Notes under the pieces: generated by a model | The model's input: only the letters and a program-made list of their open reading frames with translations | What the model was told of the DNA's origin: nothing | Database searches by the model: none | Program-made: the position numbers and the translations under genes | Source of the DNA: Pseudosporangium ferrugineum | Lineage (GTDB): Bacteria; Actinomycetota; Actinomycetes; Mycobacteriales; Micromonosporaceae | Reading direction: 5' to 3' | Length of the DNA stretch: 56,520 nucleotides | Assembly: GCF_003002065.1 (NCBI RefSeq) | Contig: NZ_PVZG01000029.1 | Coordinates: forward strand, 1-56,520 | In this document: positions 7,250 to 14,557 of the stretch, in pieces | Position numbering within the stretch: the stretch's first letter is position 1 | How the letters are laid out: each line of letters begins with the position of its first letter

Positions 7250-8479
7250 TCAGCGGTGGGACTTCAGCCAGGCCTGGACCTCGGCGACGATCCGCGGGTC
7301 GGGCTCGCCGAGGTCGTCGCTGTACTTCGGGGCGACGTTCAGGGTGTGCACGACGCCCGGGTAGATGACGACCTTGTGGTCGCGGTTGCCGGCCGCGGCC
7401 ACCGCGGCGTCGGCGACGAGCGCGCCGCGGGCCGGGGTGTCGAGGTCGTTCTCCCCGTTGAGCAGCAGCGTCGGGCCGGAGAAGCGGGGCAGCGCCTCGC
7501 TCACGGTCGGGAAGCGGCCGAGGTCGTTCAGGTAGTCGACCAGGGACTGGTCCAGGCCCGGGATGTTCGGGTACGCGTCGATGCCCGTCGCCTTGCGCAG
7601 CACCGGGCCGGCCTCGGCGTCGATCGCGATCCGGCCGTCGCGGTTCCGGTCCGTGGCGGCGCGCACCTTCCGGCCGTCGAGCAGGAGGGAGCGGAACTGG
7701 TCGGCGACCTCCTTCGGCTTGCCCAGCAGGCCCTCGGACGCCTCGACGGCGGTCAGCTGGCCGTCGCCGTTCAGGTCGAACTCGTCGTGCAGCTGGAGCA
7801 GCTGCCGGCCGTACACCTGGAAGGTGATCAGTTGCTTGATGGGCTTGCCGACGACGCTCATCGCGACCACGCCGGCCGGCTTCGGGATGCCGAAGCGCTT
7901 CGGCGCGGCGGCGAGGTTGGCGGCCACGTTGGTGCCCTCGCTGTGGCCGGCCAGGAAGATCCTCGCCGGGTCGACGGTCGCCGACTTGGCCGCGAACCGG
8001 ATCGCGGCGGCGGCGTCCTTCTGGGTCCGGTCGTACGGGTTCTCCGGCGTCAGCTGAGCGGGATCGGTGCTGCGTACCGGCCCGATGTCGGTCACCCCGC
8101 GCTTGTTGAAGCGCAGGGTGGCGAAGCCCTCCCGGCTGGCGGCCTGCGCGAGCGGCACGAAGGTCGAGCCCTTGCCGCCGGGCAGCGTCTGGTTCATGTC
8201 GTTGCGCCCGCTGCCGTGCAGGAAGACGACCAGCGGCAGGCGGCCCGTGGCACCGCTCGGGCGGGTGAGCTCGGCGTTGGTGACCCAGCCCTTGCCGAAG
8301 TCGATCCGCACCTGCTCGCGGATGACGCCGTCCCAGCCTGAGGTGGCGGCGGCCGGACGGGGAGCCCCGGCGGCGGGGCTACTGTTCACATCGGCGTCGG
8401 CGACTCCCACGCCCACGGCAAGAACGGCCGCGGTGGCGAGACCGATCGTCAGATTGCTGTACTTCTTGTCGGTGGTCAT
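7250..8479 (-). CDS. exported alpha/beta hydrolase with EF-hand insertion
   Basis: 409 aa. A short basic N-terminus and hydrophobic stretch (about 8-27) ending ADA look like a Sec signal. The alpha/beta-hydrolase core begins near residue 50. The oxyanion region is FLHGSGRND, nucleophile Ser180 is in GHSEG, a likely acid is in NGENDLD (about 345) and the catalytic His378 is in GVVHTLN. Between nucleophile and acid lies a cap containing a canonical EF-hand loop, DLNGDGQLTAVE at 235-246, and a second degenerate one, DRNRDGRIAIDAE, near 277. This pair suggests Ca2+ control of the lid. The ribosome site AAAGGGA supports this start. It lies downstream of a similar-sized secreted serine hydrolase on the same strand, separated by repeats and a hairpin. 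The substrate is unknown. Confidence 0.88.
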   Translation of the reverse strand: MTTDKKYSNLTIGLATAAVLAVGVGVADADVNSSPAAGAPRPAAATSGWDGVIREQVRIDFGKGWVTNAELTRPSGATGRLPLVVFLHGSGRNDMNQTLPGGKGSTFVPLAQAASREGFATLRFNKRGVTDIGPVRSTDPAQLTPENPYDRTQKDAAAAIRFAAKSATVDPARIFLAGHSEGTNVAANLAAAPKRFGIPKPAGVVAMSVVGKPIKQLITFQVYGRQLLQLHDEFDLNGDGQLTAVEASEGLLGKPKEVADQFRSLLLDGRKVRAATDRNRDGRIAIDAEAGPVLRKATGIDAYPNIPGLDQSLVDYLNDLGRFPTVSEALPRFSGPTLLLNGENDLDTPARGALVADAAVAAAGNRDHKVVIYPGVVHTLNVAPKYSDDLGEPDPRIVAEVQAWLKSHR

Positions 8480-8500
8480 GTCAGTGATCCCTTTCTGAGG

Positions 8501-8594
8501 CGCAGCCGGTGCCGCAGCCCGGGCGAGGGGCGCAGCCGGTGCCGGGCCCCCCGGGCGAGGGGCGCAGCCGGAGCCACGCCCCCGGGCGAAGGGG
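8501..8594. repeat. 30-32 bp imperfect tandem repeat, 3 copies
   Basis: Units start at 8501, 8531 and 8563, each opening CGCAGCCGG and closing GGGCGAGGGG or GGGCGAAGGGG. They fill the spacer between the two hydrolase genes. The last unit also forms half of the hairpin at 8573-8600. Confidence 0.75.
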
Positions 8595-8600
8595 CGTGGC
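8573..8600 (-). terminator. terminator of the serine hydrolase gene
   Basis: Perfect 10-bp stem GCCACGCCCC / GGGGCGTGGC with an 8-base loop, 13 bases beyond the serine hydrolase stop on the minus strand. Confidence 0.7.
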
Positions 8601-8613
8601 CGGGCGGTAAGGC

Positions 8614-9843
8614 TCAGCGGACGCCGCAGAGCGCGTGATCGATGAGGTCGAGGGCGATGTCGTGCTTCAACGGCTGCACACCGGCGGCCGGCACCGACTT
8701 GTCGGTGTTGAGGGAGACGGTGACGGCGCGGGAGCCGTCCCGCGTGACGCCGTTGCGGGTCCAGTAGCCCTCGATGCTGCCGCCGTGTCCCCACGAGCCG
8801 CCGCAGGAGTTGTCCACCCACATGATCCCGAGGCCGTAGCGCAGGCCGGGCAGCTGGGAGTGGTAGATCTCGGGCGTCGGCACCGTACGGAGCATCTCGC
8901 GGAGCTGGGCGGGCCGCAGGACCTTGCCCCTCATCAGGGCCTTGAGGAACTTGTTGCCGTCGTCGGTGGTGCTGATCATCTCGCCCGCGGCACCGCCGTA
9001 GGACGGGTTCAGGATCGTCGCGTCGACCTGCTCGCTCCAGTCCGGGTTCTCCTCGGTCGCGTTCGGGCCGGGGAACCGGGTGTAGCCGACCGCGTGCGGC
9101 TTCGGGACCGTCAGCTTGGTGCCCGGCAGGGACGTGTCCCGCAGGCCGAGCGGCGCGACGATCCGCTTCCGCACCTCGTGCTGCCAGGTGTGGCGGGTGA
9201 CCTTCTCGATGATCATCCCGGCCAGGGTGTAGTTGGTGTTGGAGTAGCTCCACTCGGCGCCCGGCTTGAACTTGGGCGGGAATTTCATCGCCAAGGCGAC
9301 GAGCTCCTTGTCGGTCCAGGAGTCGTACCGACCCTTCTGGAAGTTCGGCAGGGAGGTGTACGTATCCATGCCGTCGGTGTATTCGGGCAGGCCGCTCGTG
9401 TGCTGGAGGAGTTGGCGCACGGTGATCTTCCGGCCGTCGTTGCCGTTGCCCTCGACGACGCCGGGCAGGTAGCGGTCGACCTTGTCCTCGAGCGACACCT
9501 TGCGCTCGCCGACGAGCTGGAGCAGGGTCGCCGCCACGTACGACTTGGTGAAGCTGCCGATCCGGAACTTCGCGTTCCACGGGACCGGAGTGCGCTTCGC
9601 GAGGTCGCCGTACCCGCTGCGGACCGTTACGTTGCCGCGGGGGGTGTCCACCTCGGCGAGAACGCCGGGCATGCCGTACTTGAGCATCGCGTCCGCGTCG
9701 GCCTGCAGGGTGGCCTCCAGCGGCGGACGGTACTGGACCGGGGCCGGGCGGTGCTCGACGGAGGCCTGCGAAACGCCGACGCCGGCGAGGGCCGTACCGG
9801 CAACCGTCACGCCGGCGAGCAGTGCAACGAGTGATTTCTTCAT
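8614..9843 (-). CDS. secreted serine hydrolase, class C beta-lactamase/DD-peptidase fold
   Basis: 409 aa. The signal peptide MKKSLVALLAGV... ends near GVSQA. The beta-lactamase (PBP4*/AmpC-like) domain has nucleophile Ser97 in SFTK (SxxK), Tyr200 in YSN (YxN) and the late HGG motif in WGHGGSIEGYW, replacing KTG. QHTSGLPEYTDG is also typical. Such proteins act as D-aminopeptidases, DD-carboxypeptidases or esterases; beta-lactam hydrolysis cannot be assumed. The start was chosen for its signal peptide; upstream codons have no such sequence and the ribosome site is weak. Confidence 0.9.
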   Translation of the reverse strand: MKKSLVALLAGVTVAGTALAGVGVSQASVEHRPAPVQYRPPLEATLQADADAMLKYGMPGVLAEVDTPRGNVTVRSGYGDLAKRTPVPWNAKFRIGSFTKSYVAATLLQLVGERKVSLEDKVDRYLPGVVEGNGNDGRKITVRQLLQHTSGLPEYTDGMDTYTSLPNFQKGRYDSWTDKELVALAMKFPPKFKPGAEWSYSNTNYTLAGMIIEKVTRHTWQHEVRKRIVAPLGLRDTSLPGTKLTVPKPHAVGYTRFPGPNATEENPDWSEQVDATILNPSYGGAAGEMISTTDDGNKFLKALMRGKVLRPAQLREMLRTVPTPEIYHSQLPGLRYGLGIMWVDNSCGGSWGHGGSIEGYWTRNGVTRDGSRAVTVSLNTDKSVPAAGVQPLKHDIALDLIDHALCGVR

Positions 9844-10016
9844 GCCGCAAACGCTAGGGATCGCATCGACGCGAATCGTCACCCCGCGGTGGACAGTTGC
9901 GGGTCGCTCTCGAGAGGGATACGCAACGGAAACTCCGTGTGATCTTGCCTGGCGGTACCGGGTGCCGCTACCGTGCACCGGCTCACAAGCATCCATGAAT
10001 GGGGAGACATAACGTC

Positions 10017-10253
10017 ATGACCGCCACTCAGACCGCCGCCGGCACCGGCTCGAAGTCCTGGATCGTCACGCTGCTGCTCTGCTTCTTCCTGGGCGTGCTC
10101 GGCGTCCACCGCTTCTACGTCGGCAAGGTCGGCACGGGCATCCTCATGCTGATCACGTTCGGCGGCGGTTTCGGCATCTGGGCCCTGATCGACCTGATCA
10201 TGATCGCGGTCGGCAAGTTCACCGACAAGCAGGGCCTCGCGCTCGCGCGCTGA
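10017..10253 (+). CDS. TM2-domain membrane protein
   Basis: 78 aa. Two membrane segments (about 14-32 and 42-66) surround the conserved TM2 signature LGVLGVHRFYVGK. The ATG at 10017 is preferred over an in-frame ATG at 9999 because GGGGAG lies at 10001-10006, about 10 bases ahead. TM2 proteins are small membrane proteins of unclear biochemical role. It is monocistronic: divergent from the serine hydrolase and followed by a terminator hairpin. Confidence 0.88.
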   Translation: MTATQTAAGTGSKSWIVTLLLCFFLGVLGVHRFYVGKVGTGILMLITFGGGFGIWALIDLIMIAVGKFTDKQGLALAR

Positions 10254-10270
10254 CCCGCGTACGGCATCGG

Positions 10271-10305
10271 CCGGGCGCCGGGGAAAAACTTCTCCGAGCG
10301 CCCGG
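10271..10305 (+). terminator. terminator after the TM2 gene
   Basis: Perfect 8-bp inverted repeat CCGGGCGC / GCGCCCGG, with a 19-base loop that includes an A-rich stretch. Confidence 0.6.
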
Positions 10306-10349
10306 ATCGCCGGAGCCCGCCAGTGCGAGCCCGGCGCCCGGATCCGGGC

Positions 10350-10381
10350 TTGACCCTGACGCAGCGTCAGGGCTCCATGCT
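10350..10381 (+). promoter_or_regulatory. MerR-type promoter/operator of the exporter operon
   Basis: A -35 box TTGACC (10350-10355) and a -10-like CATGCT (10376-10381) are 20 bases apart, the long spacer typical of MerR promoters. The spacer and -35 edge carry a palindrome with 9-base arms, CCCTGACGC-A-GCGTCAGGG (10354-10372). Transcription would begin near 10388, right at the ATG of the ATPase gene. The cognate regulator is very likely the MerR protein encoded third in the same operon. Confidence 0.75.
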
Positions 10382-10388
10382 GGTCCGC

Positions 10389-11165
10389 ATGAGCACATCC
10401 ACGGCCGGCCCCGCGATTCAGGTACGGGGACTGGAGAAGTCGTACAAGGAGCTGCGCGTTCTGCGCGGCGTGGATTTCGAGGTGGCCCGGGGCAGCATCT
10501 TCGCGCTGCTCGGGTCGAACGGGGCCGGCAAGACCACGGTGGTGCGGATCCTCTCCACGCTGCTGAGAGCGGATGCCGGGGACGCGCGGGTGAACGGCTT
10601 CGACGTCGGGGCGCGCGCTGCGGACGTACGCGAATCCATCAGTTTGACCGGGCAGTTCGCCGCGGTGGACGAGATCCTCAGCGGGCGCGAGAACCTGGTC
10701 ATGATCGCCCGGTTGCGGCACCTCCGGGAACCCGGCGCCGTCGCCGACGACCTGCTGCGCCGGTTCTCGCTGACCGAGGCCGGCGGCCGGCGGGTGGCGA
10801 CCTATTCCGGCGGCATGCGACGCCGGCTGGACATCGCCATGAGCCTCATCGGGAATCCGCCGGTCATCTTCCTCGACGAGCCGACGACCGGCCTCGACCC
10901 GGAGGCCCGGATCGAGGTCTGGGACGCCGTCAAGGAGCTGGCTCGGGGCGGGACGACCGTGCTGCTCACCACCCAGTACCTGGACGAGGCCGAACAGCTC
11001 GCCGACCGGATCGCCATCCTGCATCGCGGCCGGATCATCGTCGACGGCACCCTCGCCGAACTCAAGCGGCTGCTGCCGCCGGCCGAGGTCGAGTACGTCG
11101 AGAAGCAGCCCTCCCTCGAAGACGTCTATTTCGCGGTTGTCGGCGACGCCGCCGAGAAGGAGTAG
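10389..11165 (+). CDS. ABC exporter ATP-binding protein, DrrA type
   Basis: 258 aa. Walker A GSNGAGKTT, Q-loop TGQFAAVD, signature YSGGMRRR, Walker B VIFLDEPTTGLD, and the DrrA-like TTQYLDEAEQLAD switch, where Gln stands in place of the usual His. The C-terminus EKQPSLEDVYFAVVG is typical of this drug/lipid exporter family, though the protein is shorter than DrrA itself. The start ATG at 10389 fits a leaderless transcript from the MerR-type promoter. An in-frame ATG at 10377 lies inside the -10 region. It powers the permease encoded 6 bases downstream. The substrate is not determinable. Confidence 0.92.
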   Translation: MSTSTAGPAIQVRGLEKSYKELRVLRGVDFEVARGSIFALLGSNGAGKTTVVRILSTLLRADAGDARVNGFDVGARAADVRESISLTGQFAAVDEILSGRENLVMIARLRHLREPGAVADDLLRRFSLTEAGGRRVATYSGGMRRRLDIAMSLIGNPPVIFLDEPTTGLDPEARIEVWDAVKELARGGTTVLLTTQYLDEAEQLADRIAILHRGRIIVDGTLAELKRLLPPAEVEYVEKQPSLEDVYFAVVGDAAEKE

Positions 11166-11171
11166 GACACC

Positions 11172-11933
11172 ATGGCCACGCACTTCCTCGCCGACACCGC
11201 CGTCCTCACCGGGCGTACCCTGCGGCACGTCACCCGCAGCGTCGACACCATCGTCACGACCGCAGTCACGCCGATCGCGATGATGCTCCTCTTCGTCTAC
11301 GTGTTCGGCGGCGCGATCGACACCGGAACCGTTCCGTACGTGAATTACATGCTGCCCGGAATCCTGCTCATCACCATCGCGTCGGGCATCGCCTACACCG
11401 CTTTCCGGCTGTTCACCGACATGCGGAGCGGCATCTTCGAACGGTTCCAGTCCATGCCGATCGCCCGCTCCGGCGTGCTGTGGGCGCACGTTCTGACGTC
11501 GATCGCCGCCATCGCGATCTCGCTCGTGCTGGTCGTCGGCGTCGCCCTGCTCATGGGCTTCCGCTCGGGTGCCGGGGTGCTGGACTGGCTCGCGGTCGCG
11601 GGGATCCTCCTGCTCTTCACCCTGGCCCTGACGTGGATCGCGGTCATCCCCGGCCTCACCGCGAAGACCCTCGACGGCGCGAGCGGGTTCTCGTACCCGC
11701 TGATCTTCCTGCCCTTCATCAGTTCGGCCTTCGTGCCCACCGCGTCGATGCCGGGCCCGGTGCGGTTCTTCGCCGAGCATCAGCCGGTGACCTCGATCGT
11801 CGACACGATCCGGAATCTCTTCACCGGGCAGCCGGTCGGCGGCGACATCTGGGTCGCCCTCGGCTGGTGCGCCGGCATCCTGGTGATCGCGTACGCCCTG
11901 GCCGACCTCACCTACCGCCGCCAGATCTCCTGA
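11172..11933 (+). CDS. ABC exporter permease, DrrB type
   Basis: 253 aa, ABC-2 membrane family. Six hydrophobic segments can be picked out at roughly 26-46, 54-76, 100-125, 135-160, 170-190 and 225-245. The conserved cytoplasmic FERFQSMPIARSG motif follows the second segment, and LTAKTLDGASGFSYPL and FVPTASMPGPVRFFAEHQP are the usual family motifs. It would form the transport channel with the preceding ATPase, probably as a two-by-two complex. It is the middle gene of the operon, 6 bases after the ATPase and 17 before the MerR gene. Confidence 0.92.
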   Translation: MATHFLADTAVLTGRTLRHVTRSVDTIVTTAVTPIAMMLLFVYVFGGAIDTGTVPYVNYMLPGILLITIASGIAYTAFRLFTDMRSGIFERFQSMPIARSGVLWAHVLTSIAAIAISLVLVVGVALLMGFRSGAGVLDWLAVAGILLLFTLALTWIAVIPGLTAKTLDGASGFSYPLIFLPFISSAFVPTASMPGPVRFFAEHQPVTSIVDTIRNLFTGQPVGGDIWVALGWCAGILVIAYALADLTYRRQIS

Positions 11934-11950
11934 GCGGGCAGGATCGGAGC

Positions 11951-12733
11951 ATGCTGACGATCGGTCAACTGGCGGCGTACGCCGGCGTCACGGTCCGGGC
12001 GGTGCGGCACTACCACCAGATCGGCCTGCTGCCGGAGCCGGACCGGGACGCGTCGGGCTACCGCCGCTACGGCACCGCCGCGGTCCTGTCCCTCATCAAG
12101 ATCCGTACGCTCGCCGCCGCGGGGGTGCCGCTCTCCCACATCCGCCGGATGCTCGAGGCGGACCCGGCGGCGTTCGCCGAGGCGGTCCGGAAGATCGACG
12201 ACGACCTGCGCGACGAGATCGAACGGCTGGAGACCAGCCGCAGGCAGATCGCGCAGCTCGCCGCCGGCGACAGCCTGGCGCTGCCGCCGGAGGTGGCCCA
12301 CTACCTGGACCGGCTGCGGGCGCTCGGGGTGTCCGACGTGATGGTGCAGGGCGAGCGGGACGGCTGGATCCTGATCGCCGCGCGCTGGCCCGACCGCGTC
12401 CACGAGTGGATACCGGCGAAGCTGGCGGAACTCGAGGACCCGCAGGTGAGCGGGCTCTACCGGCTGCTGTCGGAGATCTTCGACAGCGACACCGGCGACG
12501 ACGACCCCCGCCTGGTGGAGGTCGCCGACATCATGGCGGGCTTCGCCGACCGGGCGCTCGCCGCCGGTCAGACCGACTTCGACGAGGCGGCCCAGGACGA
12601 CCTGCCGTTCGACCTCATGGACGCCCTGGCCGTCGAGGCCGACCCGCGGGTGCGGCGGCTCCAGGCGCTGATGCGCAAGCGTGGCTGGGCGCGCTGGACC
12701 CGCTTCGACCGCGTGCCGGAGAAGCCGGGCTGA
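11951..12733 (+). CDS. MerR-family regulator of the exporter operon
   Basis: 260 aa. The N-terminal MerR winged helix is textbook: LTIGQLAAYAGVTVRAVRHYHQIGLLPEPDRDASGYRRY (given here only as a family pattern spanning residues 2-40). A dimerisation helix follows at about 80-120 and a long C-terminal domain (about 130-260) probably senses the exported compound. There is no cysteine-rich metal site. The gene is cotranscribed with the exporter it should control, giving autoregulation through the palindrome at 10354-10372. Its stop directly abuts the stop of the convergent VWA gene. Confidence 0.9.
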   Translation: MLTIGQLAAYAGVTVRAVRHYHQIGLLPEPDRDASGYRRYGTAAVLSLIKIRTLAAAGVPLSHIRRMLEADPAAFAEAVRKIDDDLRDEIERLETSRRQIAQLAAGDSLALPPEVAHYLDRLRALGVSDVMVQGERDGWILIAARWPDRVHEWIPAKLAELEDPQVSGLYRLLSEIFDSDTGDDDPRLVEVADIMAGFADRALAAGQTDFDEAAQDDLPFDLMDALAVEADPRVRRLQALMRKRGWARWTRFDRVPEKPG

Positions 12734-14557
12734 TCACTCGTACGAGTTGCCGGTGTACCAGTCCTCCTCGGACACCTCGGTGGCCGGGGCGCCGGCGCGG
12801 GCCGCCTCGCCCAGCGCGTCACGGACGTCGGTGAGCAGGGCGCACGCCGTCCGGGCGAGGTGGGTCTGCACCTCGAACCAGCCGCGGGCGTCGTCGTCGG
12901 CCGGCGGGGCGCCGTCGTCGCGCACCTGGCGGAGAGCCTGCCGGCGGCCGTCGGACGCCAGCGCCTCGAGCCGGCCGGCCAGGCCGGTCGGGCGGGGCTC
13001 GAAGATCTGCTCGAGCTGGCCGATCCATTCCTTGAGTTCCGTACGCGTCTGCGCCACCACCCCCAGCTCCCGGAACTGGTCGGCGTGCCGCGGCGGACGC
13101 AGGATGCGCAGGTCGGTGCGGGTGCCGGCGGCGGTGAGGCACTCGGCGTACAGGTCGCGGATCTCGTCGGCGGTGCGGGCGAACTCCGCCCGTTCCGCCG
13201 GGCCGACGCCGAGCTGACGGTGGGCCAGCGCCGCGAGGCCGGGTTGCACCGCGGGGAGCCGGCCGGCGTCGGCGGGCACCCCGATCCTGGTGGTGACGCC
13301 GCCGCCGAGGCTGCCGAAGTAGTCCTCCAGCACGTCCAGGCCACCGATCCGGCCGGGGTCGCCGCCGCCGACCTGCACCAGGTTGGTGAGCAGGCGGTGG
13401 TCCGGGACCATCCACGGCTCGTACGAGCCGCCGCGTTCCCGGTCGCACCACCGCTGGAACGCCTCCCGGTCGCTGATGCCGATGGCGTGCAGGCGTACGC
13501 CGGCGACCTGGCGCAGCTCGTCCATCAGCGAGACCGCGTCCCGGGTGACCTCGATCGCCTCGCCGGTGGCGTCGTCGCCCTTGGGGTTGAACTCGGCGCC
13601 GTCGCTGACCAGCACGATCAGCTGGTCGTTGCCGGGCACGCCGTGGCGGTGCAGCAACTCGGAGGCGAAGTGCAGGGCGCCGCCGATGTCGGTGTTCTGC
13701 GCCTGCGGCTGGAGGCGGGCGACGGCCGAGCGGAACGTCTGGGCCACCTCGGGCGCGCTGTCGGCGCTGACCTCGGCCATGCCCTCGGCCACCGGGAACA
13801 TCACCTCGCACGCCGTGCCGAAGCGGATCAGGGCGATCCGCGACGGGCGCCCCGAGGTGGCCAGGCGGGCGTCGAGCAGGCGCAGCAGCGCCCGCTTCTG
13901 GGCGTCGGCCCGGGTGATGGTGCCGCCGCGGGTGGTGCCGAGCTGCCAGGCGTACGGGTCCTCGCCGCCGATCGCGGGCACGTCGGCCAGGTTCATCGAG
14001 CCGCTGCAGTCCGCCAGCACCACGATGTCGACGCCGGTGCGGCCGCTCTTGGCGTACAGGGAGAGCTCGGTGCCCCGGCCGATGCCGACGAGGCCGTCCA
14101 GGGACCAGCCGTCGCGCCCGGTCGCGGCCCTGACCCGGAACGGCATGCCCGCGACGGTGATCCAGGACGAGTCGTCGGCGTCCAGGAAGATCACCCGGCC
14201 GGCCAGGTCGGTGGCGCCGAGCACGGCCCGGGACAGGTCCTGCACCGAGCCGTCGGTCAGCGGTTCCAGCGTGATCCGGGCGGCCTCGACGGGGGCGGCC
14301 GGGGCCAGGGTCCACGCGGTCCGGTCGTCGGTGAGCATCAGGTCGGCGGCGAGCCCGGCGCCCACCGCCGCCATTCCGGACGGCAGCTCCGGCCGGGCGA
14401 AGATGCGCACGCCGGTGTGCCGGCCGCCGACCGTGAGCAGGCCGGCCGCGTCGCCGGCGAGGTCGCGATCGCTGACCGCGACCCGGTCGGCGTCGACCAG
14501 GCCCGGCCCGGGGACGATGACCAGGCGGTCCCGGTCGGAGCTCCAGCGGGGGTTCAC
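12734..14557 (-). CDS. CDC48-N-like plus VWA domain protein
   Basis: 607 aa from a GTG overlapping the upstream stop (GTGA). Residues about 1-170 read like a CDC48/VAT N-terminal double-psi barrel: ARITLEPL, then DLAGRVIFLDADDSSW, a GMPFRV strand and GRGTELSLYAK. This assignment is inference from pattern. Residues about 176-380 form a VWA domain with an intact metal site DCSGS (183-187), a Thr in NTDIGGALH and Asp in LVSDGAEFN. About 420-600 is helical and unknown. It is the last gene of the caspase operon. VWA proteins usually bind partners through a metal-bridged acidic residue, so this may be the substrate- or complex-recruiting part. No MoxR ATPase is nearby, although many VWA proteins work with one. 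Confidence 0.8.
   Translation of the reverse strand: MNPRWSSDRDRLVIVPGPGLVDADRVAVSDRDLAGDAAGLLTVGGRHTGVRIFARPELPSGMAAVGAGLAADLMLTDDRTAWTLAPAAPVEAARITLEPLTDGSVQDLSRAVLGATDLAGRVIFLDADDSSWITVAGMPFRVRAATGRDGWSLDGLVGIGRGTELSLYAKSGRTGVDIVVLADCSGSMNLADVPAIGGEDPYAWQLGTTRGGTITRADAQKRALLRLLDARLATSGRPSRIALIRFGTACEVMFPVAEGMAEVSADSAPEVAQTFRSAVARLQPQAQNTDIGGALHFASELLHRHGVPGNDQLIVLVSDGAEFNPKGDDATGEAIEVTRDAVSLMDELRQVAGVRLHAIGISDREAFQRWCDRERGGSYEPWMVPDHRLLTNLVQVGGGDPGRIGGLDVLEDYFGSLGGGVTTRIGVPADAGRLPAVQPGLAALAHRQLGVGPAERAEFARTADEIRDLYAECLTAAGTRTDLRILRPPRHADQFRELGVVAQTRTELKEWIGQLEQIFEPRPTGLAGRLEALASDGRRQALRQVRDDGAPPADDDARGWFEVQTHLARTACALLTDVRDALGEAARAGAPATEVSEEDWYTGNSYE

Noticed and set aside
8501..8600. CRISPR array.
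   Set aside because: Units are contiguous imperfect tandem repeats without unique spacers; no cas genes in the window.
9879..11780. Minus-strand frame of over 600 codons opposite the TM2, DrrA and DrrB genes.
   Set aside because: Antiparallel shadow in high-GC DNA; the plus-strand frames carry full family motifs.
10389..11933. Assigning daunorubicin or another specific drug to the DrrAB-like exporter.
   Set aside because: Family resemblance does not give substrate, and no biosynthetic genes are nearby.
5962..12733. A small antibiotic biosynthetic cluster (monooxygenase, hydrolases, exporter).
   Set aside because: No synthase, carrier or tailoring set; genes are in separate transcription units with terminators between them.
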